A stretch of DNA of 64,000 nt from Natrarchaeobaculum sulfurireducens (lineage in GTDB: Archaea; Halobacteriota; Halobacteria; Halobacteriales; Natrialbaceae), in the NCBI RefSeq assembly GCF_003430825.1, contig NZ_CP024047.1:1736001-1800000 (forward strand), in the 5' to 3' direction. Shown one piece after another: positions 1 through 8,484 of the stretch (position 1 is the first letter of the stretch; each line of letters begins with the position of its first letter). The position numbers were made by a program, and so were the translations under genes. The notes beneath the pieces were generated by a model that saw only the letters and a program-made list of their open reading frames with translations, did no database searches and was not told the DNA's origin.

Positions 1-2
1 AA

Positions 3-197
3 ATCGCTCAGGTGGTCCACGGGGACGAGTTCGAAGACGATGCAGCAGCTGCTGACGACGCCGACGGAGAGGCCGATGATACCGGCGGCGACGAGACCGA
101 TGCCACTGATGGCGACGCCGAGTCGATTCCCGGCTTCGGCGTTGCTGTGGCTGCCCTGGCTTTGATCGGCGCGATTGGTCTGTTCGTCCGTCGATAG
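3..197 (+). CDS. C-terminal end of a PGF-CTERM surface protein (5' truncated by window)
   Basis: The reading frame is open to the window edge, so only the last ~65 residues of a larger exported protein are visible. It shows an Asp/Glu/Ala-rich low-complexity stretch, then the motif PGFG, then one hydrophobic helix of about 18 residues, then a short basic end (VRR). This is the PGF-CTERM tripartite signal that archaeosortase A processes while the protein is lipid-anchored; S-layer glycoproteins and other large cell-surface proteins carry it. The acidic linker is typical of the wall-spanning segment. What the missing N-terminal part does cannot be told from here. Confidence 0.8.
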   Translation: MAQVVHGDEFEDDAAAADDADGEADDTGGDETDATDGDAESIPGFGVAVAALALIGAIGLFVRR

Positions 198-328
198 CGC
201 CTCGGTCGGTGACTTCGGTTCGACCGACTGCCCATCGCAGCTTCTGCTCGAGTGTGAGCGAAGGTCGACCCGCGTCGATGCGTCTCGTTTTGAAAAGCGT
301 TTACACGTCGGCCTGCGCAGGTAGGCGT

Positions 329-610
329 ATGGTCGAGAACGTCATCTGGCCCGCCTATCTCGATGCTGACCGGACGCGCTCGGAAGGCCGGCGCGTGCCA
401 CAGGAACTGGCCGTCGGGGAGCCGACGGTCGACGAGATCGCGAAGGCAGTCCAACAGATCGGGTACGACGCCGTCGTCGAACGGGACAAGAGCTACTCCC
501 GCGAGCCATGGGCTGAACGTGGCCGCGTCGTCGTCCGCGGTGCCGACGACTCCACGAAGAACGATCTCGTCCAGGCCGTCGCGGCGTACGTTGCCGCGAT
601 GCGCGAGTGA
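329..610 (+). CDS. srp19: Signal recognition particle 19 kDa protein
   Basis: A 93-residue protein of archaeal SRP19 size and pattern: N-terminal [18 protein letters not shown], then a [16 protein letters not shown] segment. SRP19 binds the tips of helices 6 and 8 of 7S RNA and prepares it for SRP54 binding in co-translational membrane targeting. The ATG at 329 is chosen because the WPAYLD core follows directly; the longer upstream extension has no family resemblance. A TATA-like GTTTACAC lies about 30 nt upstream. It is followed one base later by Gar1, so the two are almost certainly co-transcribed, pairing two RNP proteins. Confidence 0.93.
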   Translation: MVENVIWPAYLDADRTRSEGRRVPQELAVGEPTVDEIAKAVQQIGYDAVVERDKSYSREPWAERGRVVVRGADDSTKNDLVQAVAAYVAAMRE

Positions 611-611
611 G

Positions 612-860
612 ATGCGCCGGGTTGGCTCCGTCGTCCGGACTGCCCAGGGACTTGCGATCCTCCGGGCCGAACCGAGTGACGACGCCGCGGACGTCGACGC
701 CCATCGCGACGAGATCGGGACGACTGTTCTCGACGACTCGCTCGAGGAGGTCGGTCGCGTCGTCGACGTCTTCGGTCCCGTCGATCGACCCTATCTGGCA
801 GTGACGCCGTACGACGTTCACCTTCCGTCGCTGGTCAGTTCGACTCTATACGCGAGATAA
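612..860 (+). CDS. gar1: H/ACA snoRNP protein Gar1
   Basis: An 82-residue protein with the small beta-barrel pattern of archaeal Gar1: MRRVGSVVRTAQGLAILRAE at the N-terminus, then an IGTTVLDDSLEEVGRVVDVFGPVDRPYLAV core. Gar1 binds the Cbf5 pseudouridine synthase and promotes product release in H/ACA-guided pseudouridylation of rRNA. The ATG sits one base past the stop of srp19, which fixes the start and implies translational coupling. The pair is a recurrent arrangement in haloarchaea. Confidence in identity is high from the GxVxDVFGPV-type signature. Confidence 0.9.
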   Translation: MRRVGSVVRTAQGLAILRAEPSDDAADVDAHRDEIGTTVLDDSLEEVGRVVDVFGPVDRPYLAVTPYDVHLPSLVSSTLYAR

Positions 861-953
861 CGGGGACGACGGAGGCGACTGATCGAGGTGTTGGCAACGA
901 ACTGTGTTGTCGACGCCCCGACGTTGCATGGCCCCATCGACGACTGGCTCCGC

Positions 954-1433
954 TCAGGGGAGCCCGTCGTCCGGCCGGTAGCAGTTGTATTCGTAGCTGA
1001 CCGACTGGACGATTTCGTCGTCTGAATCGATGACCGCTACGTCCACCACGCCGTGTTGAGCTGGCGGACCGAGCACGACGGCATAGAGTTCGCCGTCGTC
1101 GCCGAGGGCTGAGTCGATGTCCGGCTCGAGGTCGCTCATGTTTCGGTTGTCGGTGATCGGGACGTCCGCGAGGAGGTCGCCGTCGCGGTCGCGAACGGTG
1201 ACGGCAGCGATCGAATCGTCCGTCGGCGCGTCCTCGTCGACGAGTATCCCGAGTGAGAGCTGTTCGTCACCGCGAACCACTTTGATTCGACGCAACGGGC
1301 CGTCCTCGCGATGATCGCCTCGCCCTGAACACCGAGCGGTTGTCGGATCACTGCCAAGACAGCCTGCACTCGTCGCTGTGAACCCGACGGCGAGTCCCGC
1401 GAGGAAGGTCCGTCTGGACGTATTGGAGGGCAT
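954..1433 (-). CDS. Tat-exported lipoprotein, unknown function
   Basis: A 159-residue protein. The N-terminus reads SRRTFLAGLAVGFTATSAGC: a twin-arginine motif, a hydrophobic core and a lipobox-like AGC, so it should be exported folded and anchored to lipid at the Cys. The mature part is acidic and beta-rich (VRDRDGDLLADVPITDNRN...), with two further Cys (one near the start of the mature chain, one in EYNCYRP at the end) that could form a disulfide outside the cell. The ATG at 1433 is used because it begins the Tat signal. No domain was recognised. It is convergent with nothing; the next gene (A22 protease) diverges from it. Confidence 0.75.
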   Translation of the reverse strand: MPSNTSRRTFLAGLAVGFTATSAGCLGSDPTTARCSGRGDHREDGPLRRIKVVRGDEQLSLGILVDEDAPTDDSIAAVTVRDRDGDLLADVPITDNRNMSDLEPDIDSALGDDGELYAVVLGPPAQHGVVDVAVIDSDDEIVQSVSYEYNCYRPDDGLP

Positions 1434-1558
1434 GTGTTCAATTCGTTGACGCGTCGGGATCATAGGTGTTCCGAACCGCAGAGACGACGGCCGACGGCCG
1501 CTCGAGCGGTGCGGTCGAGAGGAAAACACCCATAGCGTCCGGGGCCAAACGGCGGGCT

Positions 1559-2635
1559 ATGAACCATCGGATCCGGGTTTTTGGCGCCGTCGCGGCGACG
1601 GTGGGGATCTTTCTCTCCGTCCAGATCGGTGCGCTCGCGTTGATCGAGCCGTTCTACGAGTCGGAACTGCAGGCCGTCGACGATCCCCAGAACCCGACCA
1701 ACAGCGTCGTCTACTTTGGTATTATTTTGCTCGCGACTGCGTTCATGCTCGCGGCGTTCAAGTATGACCTCCAGTTGTTGATCCGGGCGATGGTCGTCGG
1801 TGTAAGCGTCATGCTCGCCTGGTTCGTCTTCGACGAACTCGTTCCCTCGGCGGTTACGGTCGGCTCGATCAACCTCCTGGCCGCCCTCGCTGCACTCGGA
1901 CTCGGAATGGCGCTGTTAGGCTATCCCGAGTGGTACGTCATCGACCTCTCCGGGATCGTCATGGGTGCCGGGGCGGCTGCACTGTTCGGGATCAGTTTCG
2001 GACTCCTCCCCGCGATCCTGTTGCTCACCGTTCTCGCCGTCTACGATGCAATCAGCGTCTACGGCACCGAACACATGCTCGACCTCGCCGAGGGCGTGAT
2101 GGATCTCAAAATCCCCGTTATCCTCATCGTTCCCACCTCGCTGTCGTACTCCTACCTCGAGTTAGGAGAGAGCGACCCGGTCTCGAACGACGATGCAGCG
2201 ACGGCGAGCGACGGCGGCGAACGCGATTCGGCAGACGCCGCTGAACCGTCAGGAGACGCCGAGCCAGCCGTCGACGGTGTGCCAGCCGAAGCCGAGGACG
2301 GTCCCACCGAGGCCGAAACGGACGACGGTGCCGATTCACTCGAGCGAGACGCGCTGTACATCGGCCTCGGGGATGCCATTATTCCCAGTATTCTCGTCGT
2401 GAGCGCGGCGTTTTTCCTCGACGCCGGCCACCTCGACGTTCCTGGCATGGTCGTCAACCTGCCGGCGCTCGGGGCCATCGTCGGCACCATCTTCGGACTG
2501 CTCGTGCTCATGTACATGGTCCTCAAGGGCCGCCCCCACGCGGGGTTGCCGCTGCTCAACGGCGGCGCGATCGGTGGCTACCTGCTCGGGGCCCTCGCAA
2601 GCGGCGTCTCCGTGCTGACCGCTCTCGGCTTCTGA
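1559..2635 (+). CDS. Presenilin-like A22 intramembrane aspartyl protease
   Basis: A 358-residue multi-spanning membrane protein. Membrane helices fill residues ~5-215 and ~270-358, split by an Asp/Glu/Ala-rich loop (~220-265). The two catalytic motifs of family A22 are visible: YDAISVYG (~residue 160) and IGLGDAIIPS (GxGD, ~267), and a PLL in LPLLNGG near 330 stands where presenilins have PAL. These enzymes cut substrate helices within the bilayer; the best-known archaeal model is the PSH protease. The start is placed at the ATG before NHRIRVFGAV, since the upstream extension is charged and unlike the family. Its substrates here are unknown. Confidence 0.87.
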   Translation: MNHRIRVFGAVAATVGIFLSVQIGALALIEPFYESELQAVDDPQNPTNSVVYFGIILLATAFMLAAFKYDLQLLIRAMVVGVSVMLAWFVFDELVPSAVTVGSINLLAALAALGLGMALLGYPEWYVIDLSGIVMGAGAAALFGISFGLLPAILLLTVLAVYDAISVYGTEHMLDLAEGVMDLKIPVILIVPTSLSYSYLELGESDPVSNDDAATASDGGERDSADAAEPSGDAEPAVDGVPAEAEDGPTEAETDDGADSLERDALYIGLGDAIIPSILVVSAAFFLDAGHLDVPGMVVNLPALGAIVGTIFGLLVLMYMVLKGRPHAGLPLLNGGAIGGYLLGALASGVSVLTALGF

Positions 2636-2669
2636 TACTGCCGGACAGTATGAGTCAGGGCCCCACGAT

Positions 2670-3386
2670 TCACTCGTCGGCGGATTCGTCCGCGTAATCG
2701 ATCTCTGCGTCCACGTCATCACCGTGTTCGATCCCTTCGATCATCGTGTCGACGTTCGTTGCCTCGTCTTCGCGCTCGAGTAAGTCGTCGTCGGGGTAGA
2801 CGGCAGCGATCACGAAGTGGTCGTCGTCGTAGTCGGGCTGGGAGACGTCGAGAAACACGTCGAACGACGTTTCACCGTCGAACCTCGCGACGCCCTCGTA
2901 CGTGTCGATGCTGATCGAGAACTCGAGCATGTCGACGGTTCGTCGACGGATCGACTGGTTGTCAACCTCGAGGTCGTCGTACTGGCCCTGGACCGCTGCG
3001 GCGATTTCGGCGTGGCTCAGATCGCCGACGGGGTTGAACGTCTCTTCACCGACGGACACCTGCGGCGTGGTGAGGACGCCGAAGACGCCCGTTTCCGTCT
3101 CCGCTTGCTCACCGAGGGTCTCGAGTGGCGTGTCGATCGTTCGCACGTAGGTGCTGATGTAACTGATTATTTCGACGGTCTGGCCGGCGACGGTTTCGGT
3201 TTCGATCCTCTCGTCGGTTCCCTGGTAGTCGTAGCCCGTTTCGTCGGCTCGGTCGGGAGAGACGATCGCCGGCGACGCAGAAAACGAGGTGGCGGTGTCG
3301 ACGAGTTCTCGAACGTCGTCGAGACAGCCCGCCGTCGTGGCAACGCCGATGGCCCCGACTGTCGCGACGAACCGCCGTCTGTCCAT
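2670..3386 (-). CDS. Tat lipoprotein, DUF6517-like
   Basis: A 238-residue protein with MDRRRFVATVGAIGVATTAGC at its N-terminus: twin Arg, hydrophobic core and lipobox, hence a Tat-exported lipid-anchored protein. The mature domain is acidic, mostly alternating beta strands (ETVAGQTVEIISYISTYVR), and ends in an Asp/Glu tail. It resembles the haloarchaeal family catalogued as DUF6517, by my recollection of the pattern GYDYQGT...VEIISYISTY; that family has no assigned function. It converges on the A22 protease gene with 34 nt between the stops. No partner gene is evident. Confidence 0.72.
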   Translation of the reverse strand: MDRRRFVATVGAIGVATTAGCLDDVRELVDTATSFSASPAIVSPDRADETGYDYQGTDERIETETVAGQTVEIISYISTYVRTIDTPLETLGEQAETETGVFGVLTTPQVSVGEETFNPVGDLSHAEIAAAVQGQYDDLEVDNQSIRRRTVDMLEFSISIDTYEGVARFDGETSFDVFLDVSQPDYDDDHFVIAAVYPDDDLLEREDEATNVDTMIEGIEHGDDVDAEIDYADESADE

Positions 3387-3488
3387 ATCTCGACGACCAC
3401 AGATCGGGCTATAAGTTCCGTGTCGATCCTCACGCGGTGAATCGAGCGCGTGTTCCCGCCGTCCGACGGACCGCCGCTGGTTTCTTGA

Positions 3489-4988
3489 CTACTCTGTCGA
3501 CGGAAGCCGGTACGACGGCCCCTCGTCCGTATCCTGCACCTCGACGCCGAGCGTCTCGAGTTCGTCGCGCAGCTCGTCGGCTCGGTCGTAGTTGCCATCC
3601 TCGCGCTCTCGTTCGCGAACGTCGAGGACGAGTTCGACGACGTCACCCGCCAGATCGGCTGTCCCCGTCGTCTCGCCGCTAAAGGAGAACCCGAGGACGT
3701 CACCGAGTTCACAGAGCGCGTCGACGGCCTCCCGGAGTCCCCGGTAATCGTATGTCTCCGGCTGGGCCTCGAGATGGCTGTTGACGGCCGAAGCGATCGA
3801 CAGGAGCGCCGACTGGGCCTCACGCGTGTTGAAATCGTCGTTCATTGCGGTCACGAACGCCTCGCGAGCCGTTTCGACCGCCGCCCGGAGGTCGGCGTCT
3901 TCGACTTTCGAGCCGGCGGCCGGCGAATCGAGGGTCTCGACGGCCGCCTCGTATGCGCGCTCGAGTCGTTCCCAGCGTTCTTCGGCCTCGGCGATCGTCT
4001 CGTCGCTATAGAGCTGTGTGCTGTTGTACGACCCCGCGGTGAGGAACGTTCGCAACACGTTCGTTCCCCACTGGTCGACCGCCTGCTCGACGGTGACGAA
4101 GTTCCCCAGACTCGAGGACATCTTCTCGTCGTCCATCTCGAAGAGTTCACAGTGGAGCCAGTACTGGGCGAACTGCTGGTCGGTCGCCGCCTCCGACTGA
4201 GCGATCTCGTTTTCGTGGTGGGGGAAGACGAGGTCGCGGCCGCCGACGTGGAGATCGAGCGTCTCGCCGAGGTGGGTCATGCTCATCGCCGAGCACTCGA
4301 TGTGCCAGCCGGGGCGGCCTTCGCCCCATGGCGAGTCCCAGGTGAGTGCGGTCTCACAGGCGTGTTCCGGATCGGCAGCCCCTTCGTGGCGGTGTTCTTC
4401 GACTGCGTCCGAGGCGACGCCGCCGGCTTTCCAGAGTGCGAAGTCAGCCGGATTGCGTTTTTCCGAGCGTTCGTCCGGATCACCCTGGGATTCGATCTCC
4501 TCGAGTTCCTGATTCGAGAGTTTGCCGTACTCCTCGAAGCGACTGACGTCGAAGTAGACCGACCCCGCCGACTCGTAGGCGTAGCCCTTCTCGACTAAGG
4601 TCTCGATCAGATCGATGATTTCGGGGACGTGCTCTGAGACGCGGGGGTACACCTCCGCCCGCAGAAGGTTGAGCGAGCGCATGTCCATCAGGGTGCGTTC
4701 GACGTAGCTTTCGGCGACTTCGGCTTCGTCCTCGCCGAGGTCGTCTTCGCCCACGCGGGCGACGATCTTCTCGTTGACGTCGGTGAAGTTCTCGACGTGA
4801 CGGACGTCGTAGCCAACGTACTCGAGCCAGCGGTGCATGACGTCGACGTGGACCCACGACCGCGCGTGGCCCAGGTGGGGCGGATCGGAGACCGTCAGGC
4901 CACAGTAGTAGAGCAAGACGTTCTCGGGGTCCCGTGGCTCGAACGGCTCTTTCTCCCCCGTCAACGTGTTCGTCACGTGTAGGGTCAT
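3489..4988 (-). CDS. cysS: Cysteinyl-tRNA synthetase
   Basis: A 499-residue class Ia aminoacyl-tRNA synthetase that charges tRNA-Cys. The HIGH motif is HLGH at residues 38-41 and the KMSKS-type loop is KMSSS at 289-293. The zinc site expected in CysRS is present: Cys29, Cys232, His257 and Glu261. A helical anticodon-binding domain occupies roughly 350-490. Length is close to the bacterial/archaeal norm (~460-500). A TATA-like GTTTAACT lies about 40 nt before the start. It is monocistronic as far as the sequence shows. Confidence 0.96.
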   Translation of the reverse strand: MTLHVTNTLTGEKEPFEPRDPENVLLYYCGLTVSDPPHLGHARSWVHVDVMHRWLEYVGYDVRHVENFTDVNEKIVARVGEDDLGEDEAEVAESYVERTLMDMRSLNLLRAEVYPRVSEHVPEIIDLIETLVEKGYAYESAGSVYFDVSRFEEYGKLSNQELEEIESQGDPDERSEKRNPADFALWKAGGVASDAVEEHRHEGAADPEHACETALTWDSPWGEGRPGWHIECSAMSMTHLGETLDLHVGGRDLVFPHHENEIAQSEAATDQQFAQYWLHCELFEMDDEKMSSSLGNFVTVEQAVDQWGTNVLRTFLTAGSYNSTQLYSDETIAEAEERWERLERAYEAAVETLDSPAAGSKVEDADLRAAVETAREAFVTAMNDDFNTREAQSALLSIASAVNSHLEAQPETYDYRGLREAVDALCELGDVLGFSFSGETTGTADLAGDVVELVLDVREREREDGNYDRADELRDELETLGVEVQDTDEGPSYRLPSTE

Positions 4989-5179
4989 TACGGACGTGTA
5001 GCCCCGGCCCGAAGTTAAACGCTATCAATACGACGGTCCTGGAGCCGTCTCCCACAGCAGCACTGTTCACACGCTTCCCGATCGATCACGACCACTGAAC
5101 CGAGTCGATCACACCTGCCGGGACGAGGCCGTTGTTGACAGCCCGGTCACGTCATCCCATCGGTGTCCGTCCAGCGCTG

Positions 5180-5692
5180 TCAGATCTGCTGTGCACTCGG
5201 TTCGACGGGCACACCGTCGAGTGCGTCTTCGACCCCTCGTAACGCCGATGCGCCCTCGAGCCGCTCGACGACGACGACCAGGGTGTCGGCTGCGACGCCT
5301 GCTGCCACGACGTCGACGTCGTCTACCGCCAGTCGCTCGAGGACGGCTGCGAGCGCCCGTCCATCGACGGTGCCCGTCGCCACGATCTCCGTGAACTCGC
5401 CGCTACCTGCACCGAACACGCCATTGCCAACCGCGAGGGACACGTCGTCACGGTCGGCGGGCTCGAGTTCGTCGACGCCGCGTTCCATCCGGACGCGAAC
5501 GTCGCGTGGCTCGCGGTCGTAGTCGGGCAGTTCTGCCGCGTATCGACGCAGCGCCGTCGCGATCGCGTCGACGTCCCCCTCGACGTCGAGAAAACGGGCG
5601 GCAGCGGTGTAGTTGACCACACTTGCTCGGAGCGCCGAGACGAGAAACGGATGCTTTGCGACCGCACGACGCGTTTCGGCAGCCAGTGACAT
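5180..5692 (-). CDS. Conserved haloarchaeal protein, function unknown (DUF7523-like)
   Basis: A 170-residue acidic, Ala/Val-rich protein. An N-terminal helical segment (ETRRAVAKHPFLVSALRASVVNYTAAARFL) is followed by VDAIATALRRYAAELP and then by a beta-alpha-beta-like C-terminal half (AVGNGVFGAGSGEFTEIVATGTVDG; VDVVAAGVAADTLVVVVE) that looks like an ACT or related regulatory fold. I believe it is the family catalogued as DUF7523 but cannot verify this. The ATG at 5692 is preferred over an upstream extension of atypical composition. It diverges from BolA, with 114 nt between the starts. Confidence 0.6.
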   Translation of the reverse strand: MSLAAETRRAVAKHPFLVSALRASVVNYTAAARFLDVEGDVDAIATALRRYAAELPDYDREPRDVRVRMERGVDELEPADRDDVSLAVGNGVFGAGSGEFTEIVATGTVDGRALAAVLERLAVDDVDVVAAGVAADTLVVVVERLEGASALRGVEDALDGVPVEPSAQQI

Positions 5693-5806
5693 GTTCGCGA
5701 GACGGCTTCGCGACGATATAAACGCGACGAGTTGTCGGGTGGTGGCGCTGTTGCGACACGGTCCCAGACCGCGGCGCTTTTGCCGAACGCACCCGATCAA
5801 CCGGGT

Positions 5807-6055
5807 ATGAAGCCAGAAGACGTCGAGGACGTCATCGAATCGGCCCTCGAAGACGCTGACGCGACGGTCACCCACGCCCGCGACAAACACGACGACGACC
5901 ACCTCGCGGCGACGGTCGTCTCTCCCGCGTTCGACGGCCTCCCGCTCGTCCAGCAGCACCAGCAGGTGTACGACGCCCTGGACGACCACATGACGACGGA
6001 CATCCACGCCCTCGAGCTCTCGACGTACACGCCAGCGGAGTACGACGAGGCGTAG
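5807..6055 (+). CDS. BolA family protein
   Basis: An 82-residue protein with the BolA pattern: an N-terminal helix (MKPEDVEDVIESALEDADATVTH), central strands (HLAATVVSPAFDGLPLVQQHQQVYDALDD) and a conserved C-terminal helix region with H-A-L-E-L. BolA proteins partner monothiol glutaredoxins in Fe-S cluster handling, or bind DNA in some bacteria; which role applies in haloarchaea is not settled. The ATG at 5807 opens the domain directly and a TATA-like GCTTTTGCC lies ~30 nt before it, consistent with a leaderless message. Confidence 0.85.
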   Translation: MKPEDVEDVIESALEDADATVTHARDKHDDDHLAATVVSPAFDGLPLVQQHQQVYDALDDHMTTDIHALELSTYTPAEYDEA

Positions 6056-6109
6056 GCGGCCGGCCGAACGGCCGACGCCGCGGTCGCACGCTCGCGGACC
6101 GAACCGCAG

Positions 6110-6116
6110 CTTTATC
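6110..6116 (+). promoter_or_regulatory. TATA-like box of the PH-domain operon
   Basis: CTTTATC is centred about 28 nt before the ATG at 6141. This is the archaeal TATA-to-start spacing expected when transcription begins at or next to the start codon (leaderless message). Confidence 0.5.
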
Positions 6117-6140
6117 CTGCAGTGCTGATAGGATACACGT

Positions 6141-6602
6141 ATGGAATCGCTTCACCCGCGGATCCGGCTCCTCTGGATCGGACAGGGGGTGATCACGGCG
6201 GCCGTGTTCGGCGTCGTCCTCGCGGCCGTCGATCAGTGGCTTCTCGAAGTTCCGACTGCCGCCCTGGCTGCGGTGGTTGGCCTCGTTTTCGTCCTCGGAG
6301 CCGCCTACGCTATCCGACTGTATCAGGTCTGGCAGTTCGAACTCCAGCCCGACGCGCTCTACCTCGAGCGTGGGGTCATCACCTTCGTCGAAACTGCCGT
6401 CCCCTTCGTCCGCGTCCAGCACGTCGATACGCAGTTCGGCCCCATCGAGCGCGCGCTTGGCCTCTCGAGCGTCGTCGTCTACACGGCCGGCTCGAGAAAT
6501 GCGGACGTCAGGATCCCAGGGCTCCCGCCGAACCGCGCCCGAGAACTCCAGGATACGCTGCGCGAACTCGCTGTCGAGAGCGAAGCTGACGACGCTGTCT
6601 GA
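6141..6602 (+). CDS. Bacterial PH-domain membrane protein, YdbS type
   Basis: A 153-residue protein with two N-terminal membrane helices (residues ~9-60) followed by one bacterial pleckstrin-homology (bPH2, DUF304) domain: FELQPDALYLERGVITFVETAVPFVRVQHVDTQFGPIERALGLSSVVVYTAG. The key pattern is 'P..R.Q.VD...GP.eR.lGL', normal for YdbS. In Bacillus, YdbS and YdbT act together in resistance to an antimicrobial peptide; the archaeal role is unknown. It is followed 10 nt later by the YdbT-like gene, so the two form an operon. Confidence 0.8.
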   Translation: MESLHPRIRLLWIGQGVITAAVFGVVLAAVDQWLLEVPTAALAAVVGLVFVLGAAYAIRLYQVWQFELQPDALYLERGVITFVETAVPFVRVQHVDTQFGPIERALGLSSVVVYTAGSRNADVRIPGLPPNRARELQDTLRELAVESEADDAV

Positions 6603-6612
6603 GAACACACGA

Positions 6613-8301
6613 ATGAACCGTCTCCATCCACTCAGCGCCGTCGTATACGCACTCCAGTACGGGTTCGTCTGGCTGTGGATCCCCGTCTTTCTCGTGGTGG
6701 TCCTCTCCGGCGTCTTCGATCCGATTCGAGCCGCCTGGATGCCGCTATTCGCCTTAGCCGGACTCGCTTTCGGGCTCGTATACGGTGTCGCGTATTACTA
6801 CCGATTCGGCTACCAGGTCACCGAGGACACCTTCGATGTCGCATCCGGCGTCTTTGCCCGTCGTTCGCGTGAAATCCCGTACGGTCGCATCCAGAACGTC
6901 GATATCAGGCAGGGTGTCGTCCAGCGGCTCATCGGCCTCGCCATCGTTTCGATCGAAACCGCTGGTGGCGGCGACACTGAGGCGTCGTTGAACTTCGTCA
7001 GCGAAGCCGAGGCGACCCGGCTCCAGAACGAGATTCGCCGGCGTACGGCCGGCGCGAAAAACCGCCGGCGACGTCGAACCGAGCGGCCAATGGCCGACAC
7101 ACCAGATGACGAGGCCGACCTGATCGGGCCGAGACGTCCGCCAGAGATGCGACGAGACGACGCGATGTCCGATCCCGACCTCGAGTCGCTCGGGCCTGGC
7201 ACGGGCGCAGGCGATTCGGTTGCTCACTGGGAGACGCCGACAGAGACGTTCGCCGAGCCTCGCCGCCAGCGTCTCTTCGACCTCGATTCGCGAGAACTCC
7301 TCTTGTACTCGTTCACGTCGTTTCGACCCGCCGCCGTCGCGGCCGTTCTGTTCATCTTCTTCCTCGCGACCGATACGATCGTCGAGTTCTTCCTCACCGT
7401 GGCCCAGCCCGTCGGCGGACCGGCTGACCTCGAGACCGGGACGACGGGTAGTTACGGCGTTCTCACCATCGTCTCGCTGATCAACGGTATCGTCATTACC
7501 TACCTGCTCAGCGTCGCGTACACGTTCGCCACCTACTACGATTTCCGGCTTGGCCGCATTGACGAGGACTTCGTCTACGAGCGTGGTTTGCTCCAGCGCT
7601 ACAGCGGCTCGGTTCCCTCGGAGAAAGTCCAGTCAGTGACCGTCACTGACAACCCGGCCCAGCGGCTGATCGGCTACGCCGGTCTGTGGGTCGAAACCGC
7701 CGGGTACGGCCCCGACAGTAACGGCGGCAGCCAGTCGGCGGTCCCCCTCGCTCGGCGCGACCGCGTCTACAGCTTCACGGAGAACCTGACGGACGTCGAA
7801 ACACCGGCGTTCAGGAGTCCACCGACGCTTGCCCGCCGGCGCTACCTCGTCCGATACGGCCTCGTCGCAGCCGGAATCGTGGCCGTTGCGTTCGGTTTCA
7901 CGCAGGTGACGATTTTCGATCGGTGGTACCTCGCCGCCATCGTCTTCGCTGCAGTTCCTGTGGCCGCCCACCTCCGGTACGTTAACCTCGAGTATTACGT
8001 CGGCGACGAACACCTCGTCATCAGACGTGGGTTCTGGCGACGCCGCACGACGATCATCCCATACTACCGGATCCAGACCGTCTCGACCCGACGATCGATC
8101 TTTCAGCGGCGGCTCGGTCTCGCTTCGCTCATCGTGGATACGGCGAGCTCGCAGTCGTTTTCCTGGACTGCGCCGACGATTTACGACGTCGACCTCGAGG
8201 ACGCCCGCGACGTCCATCAAACCAGTCGCAACCGTCTTCAGTCGGCATTGCGCGAACGGGCTGACGCCGACGACCATGGACTCTCCGTAGATTTCACCTG
8301 A
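6613..8301 (+). CDS. Membrane protein with three bacterial PH domains, YdbT type
   Basis: A 562-residue membrane protein built from three helix-pair + bPH2 modules. The PH units are near residues 70-140 (IPYGRIQNVDIRQGVVQRLIG), 315-395 (VPSEKVQSVTVTDNPAQRLIG) and 455-540 (IPYYRIQTVSTRRSIFQRRLG), each with the RxQ...R.lGl pattern. A charged, disordered ~60-residue linker (GAKNRRRRRTERPM...) separates the first unit from the rest. The ATG at 6613 is used because membrane helix 1 follows at once; the reading frame upstream belongs to the previous gene's shadow. With the preceding YdbS-like gene it should form one envelope complex of unknown function. Confidence 0.82.
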   Translation: MNRLHPLSAVVYALQYGFVWLWIPVFLVVVLSGVFDPIRAAWMPLFALAGLAFGLVYGVAYYYRFGYQVTEDTFDVASGVFARRSREIPYGRIQNVDIRQGVVQRLIGLAIVSIETAGGGDTEASLNFVSEAEATRLQNEIRRRTAGAKNRRRRRTERPMADTPDDEADLIGPRRPPEMRRDDAMSDPDLESLGPGTGAGDSVAHWETPTETFAEPRRQRLFDLDSRELLLYSFTSFRPAAVAAVLFIFFLATDTIVEFFLTVAQPVGGPADLETGTTGSYGVLTIVSLINGIVITYLLSVAYTFATYYDFRLGRIDEDFVYERGLLQRYSGSVPSEKVQSVTVTDNPAQRLIGYAGLWVETAGYGPDSNGGSQSAVPLARRDRVYSFTENLTDVETPAFRSPPTLARRRYLVRYGLVAAGIVAVAFGFTQVTIFDRWYLAAIVFAAVPVAAHLRYVNLEYYVGDEHLVIRRGFWRRRTTIIPYYRIQTVSTRRSIFQRRLGLASLIVDTASSQSFSWTAPTIYDVDLEDARDVHQTSRNRLQSALRERADADDHGLSVDFT

Positions 8302-8454
8302 GGCGGCCCACCAATTCGGTGGATCGAACTGACGTGGCTGTGTCTCGACCGCCCAGAAAACGCCGTCTACCGGTCCGCATACACCCGGCGAGGAGGCTGT
8401 CGATCCCGACGAACGACGGGTCTTGCTGCCCGTCGCCCCACTCGTTTCGGTGGA

Positions 8455-8462
8455 TTTTACCT
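8455..8462 (+). promoter_or_regulatory. TATA-like box of fumC
   Basis: ATTTTACC is centred about 26 nt before the fumarase ATG, the spacing expected for a leaderless haloarchaeal transcript. Confidence 0.5.
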
Positions 8463-8484
8463 GACCGGACGTGAGCCTCCGTCT

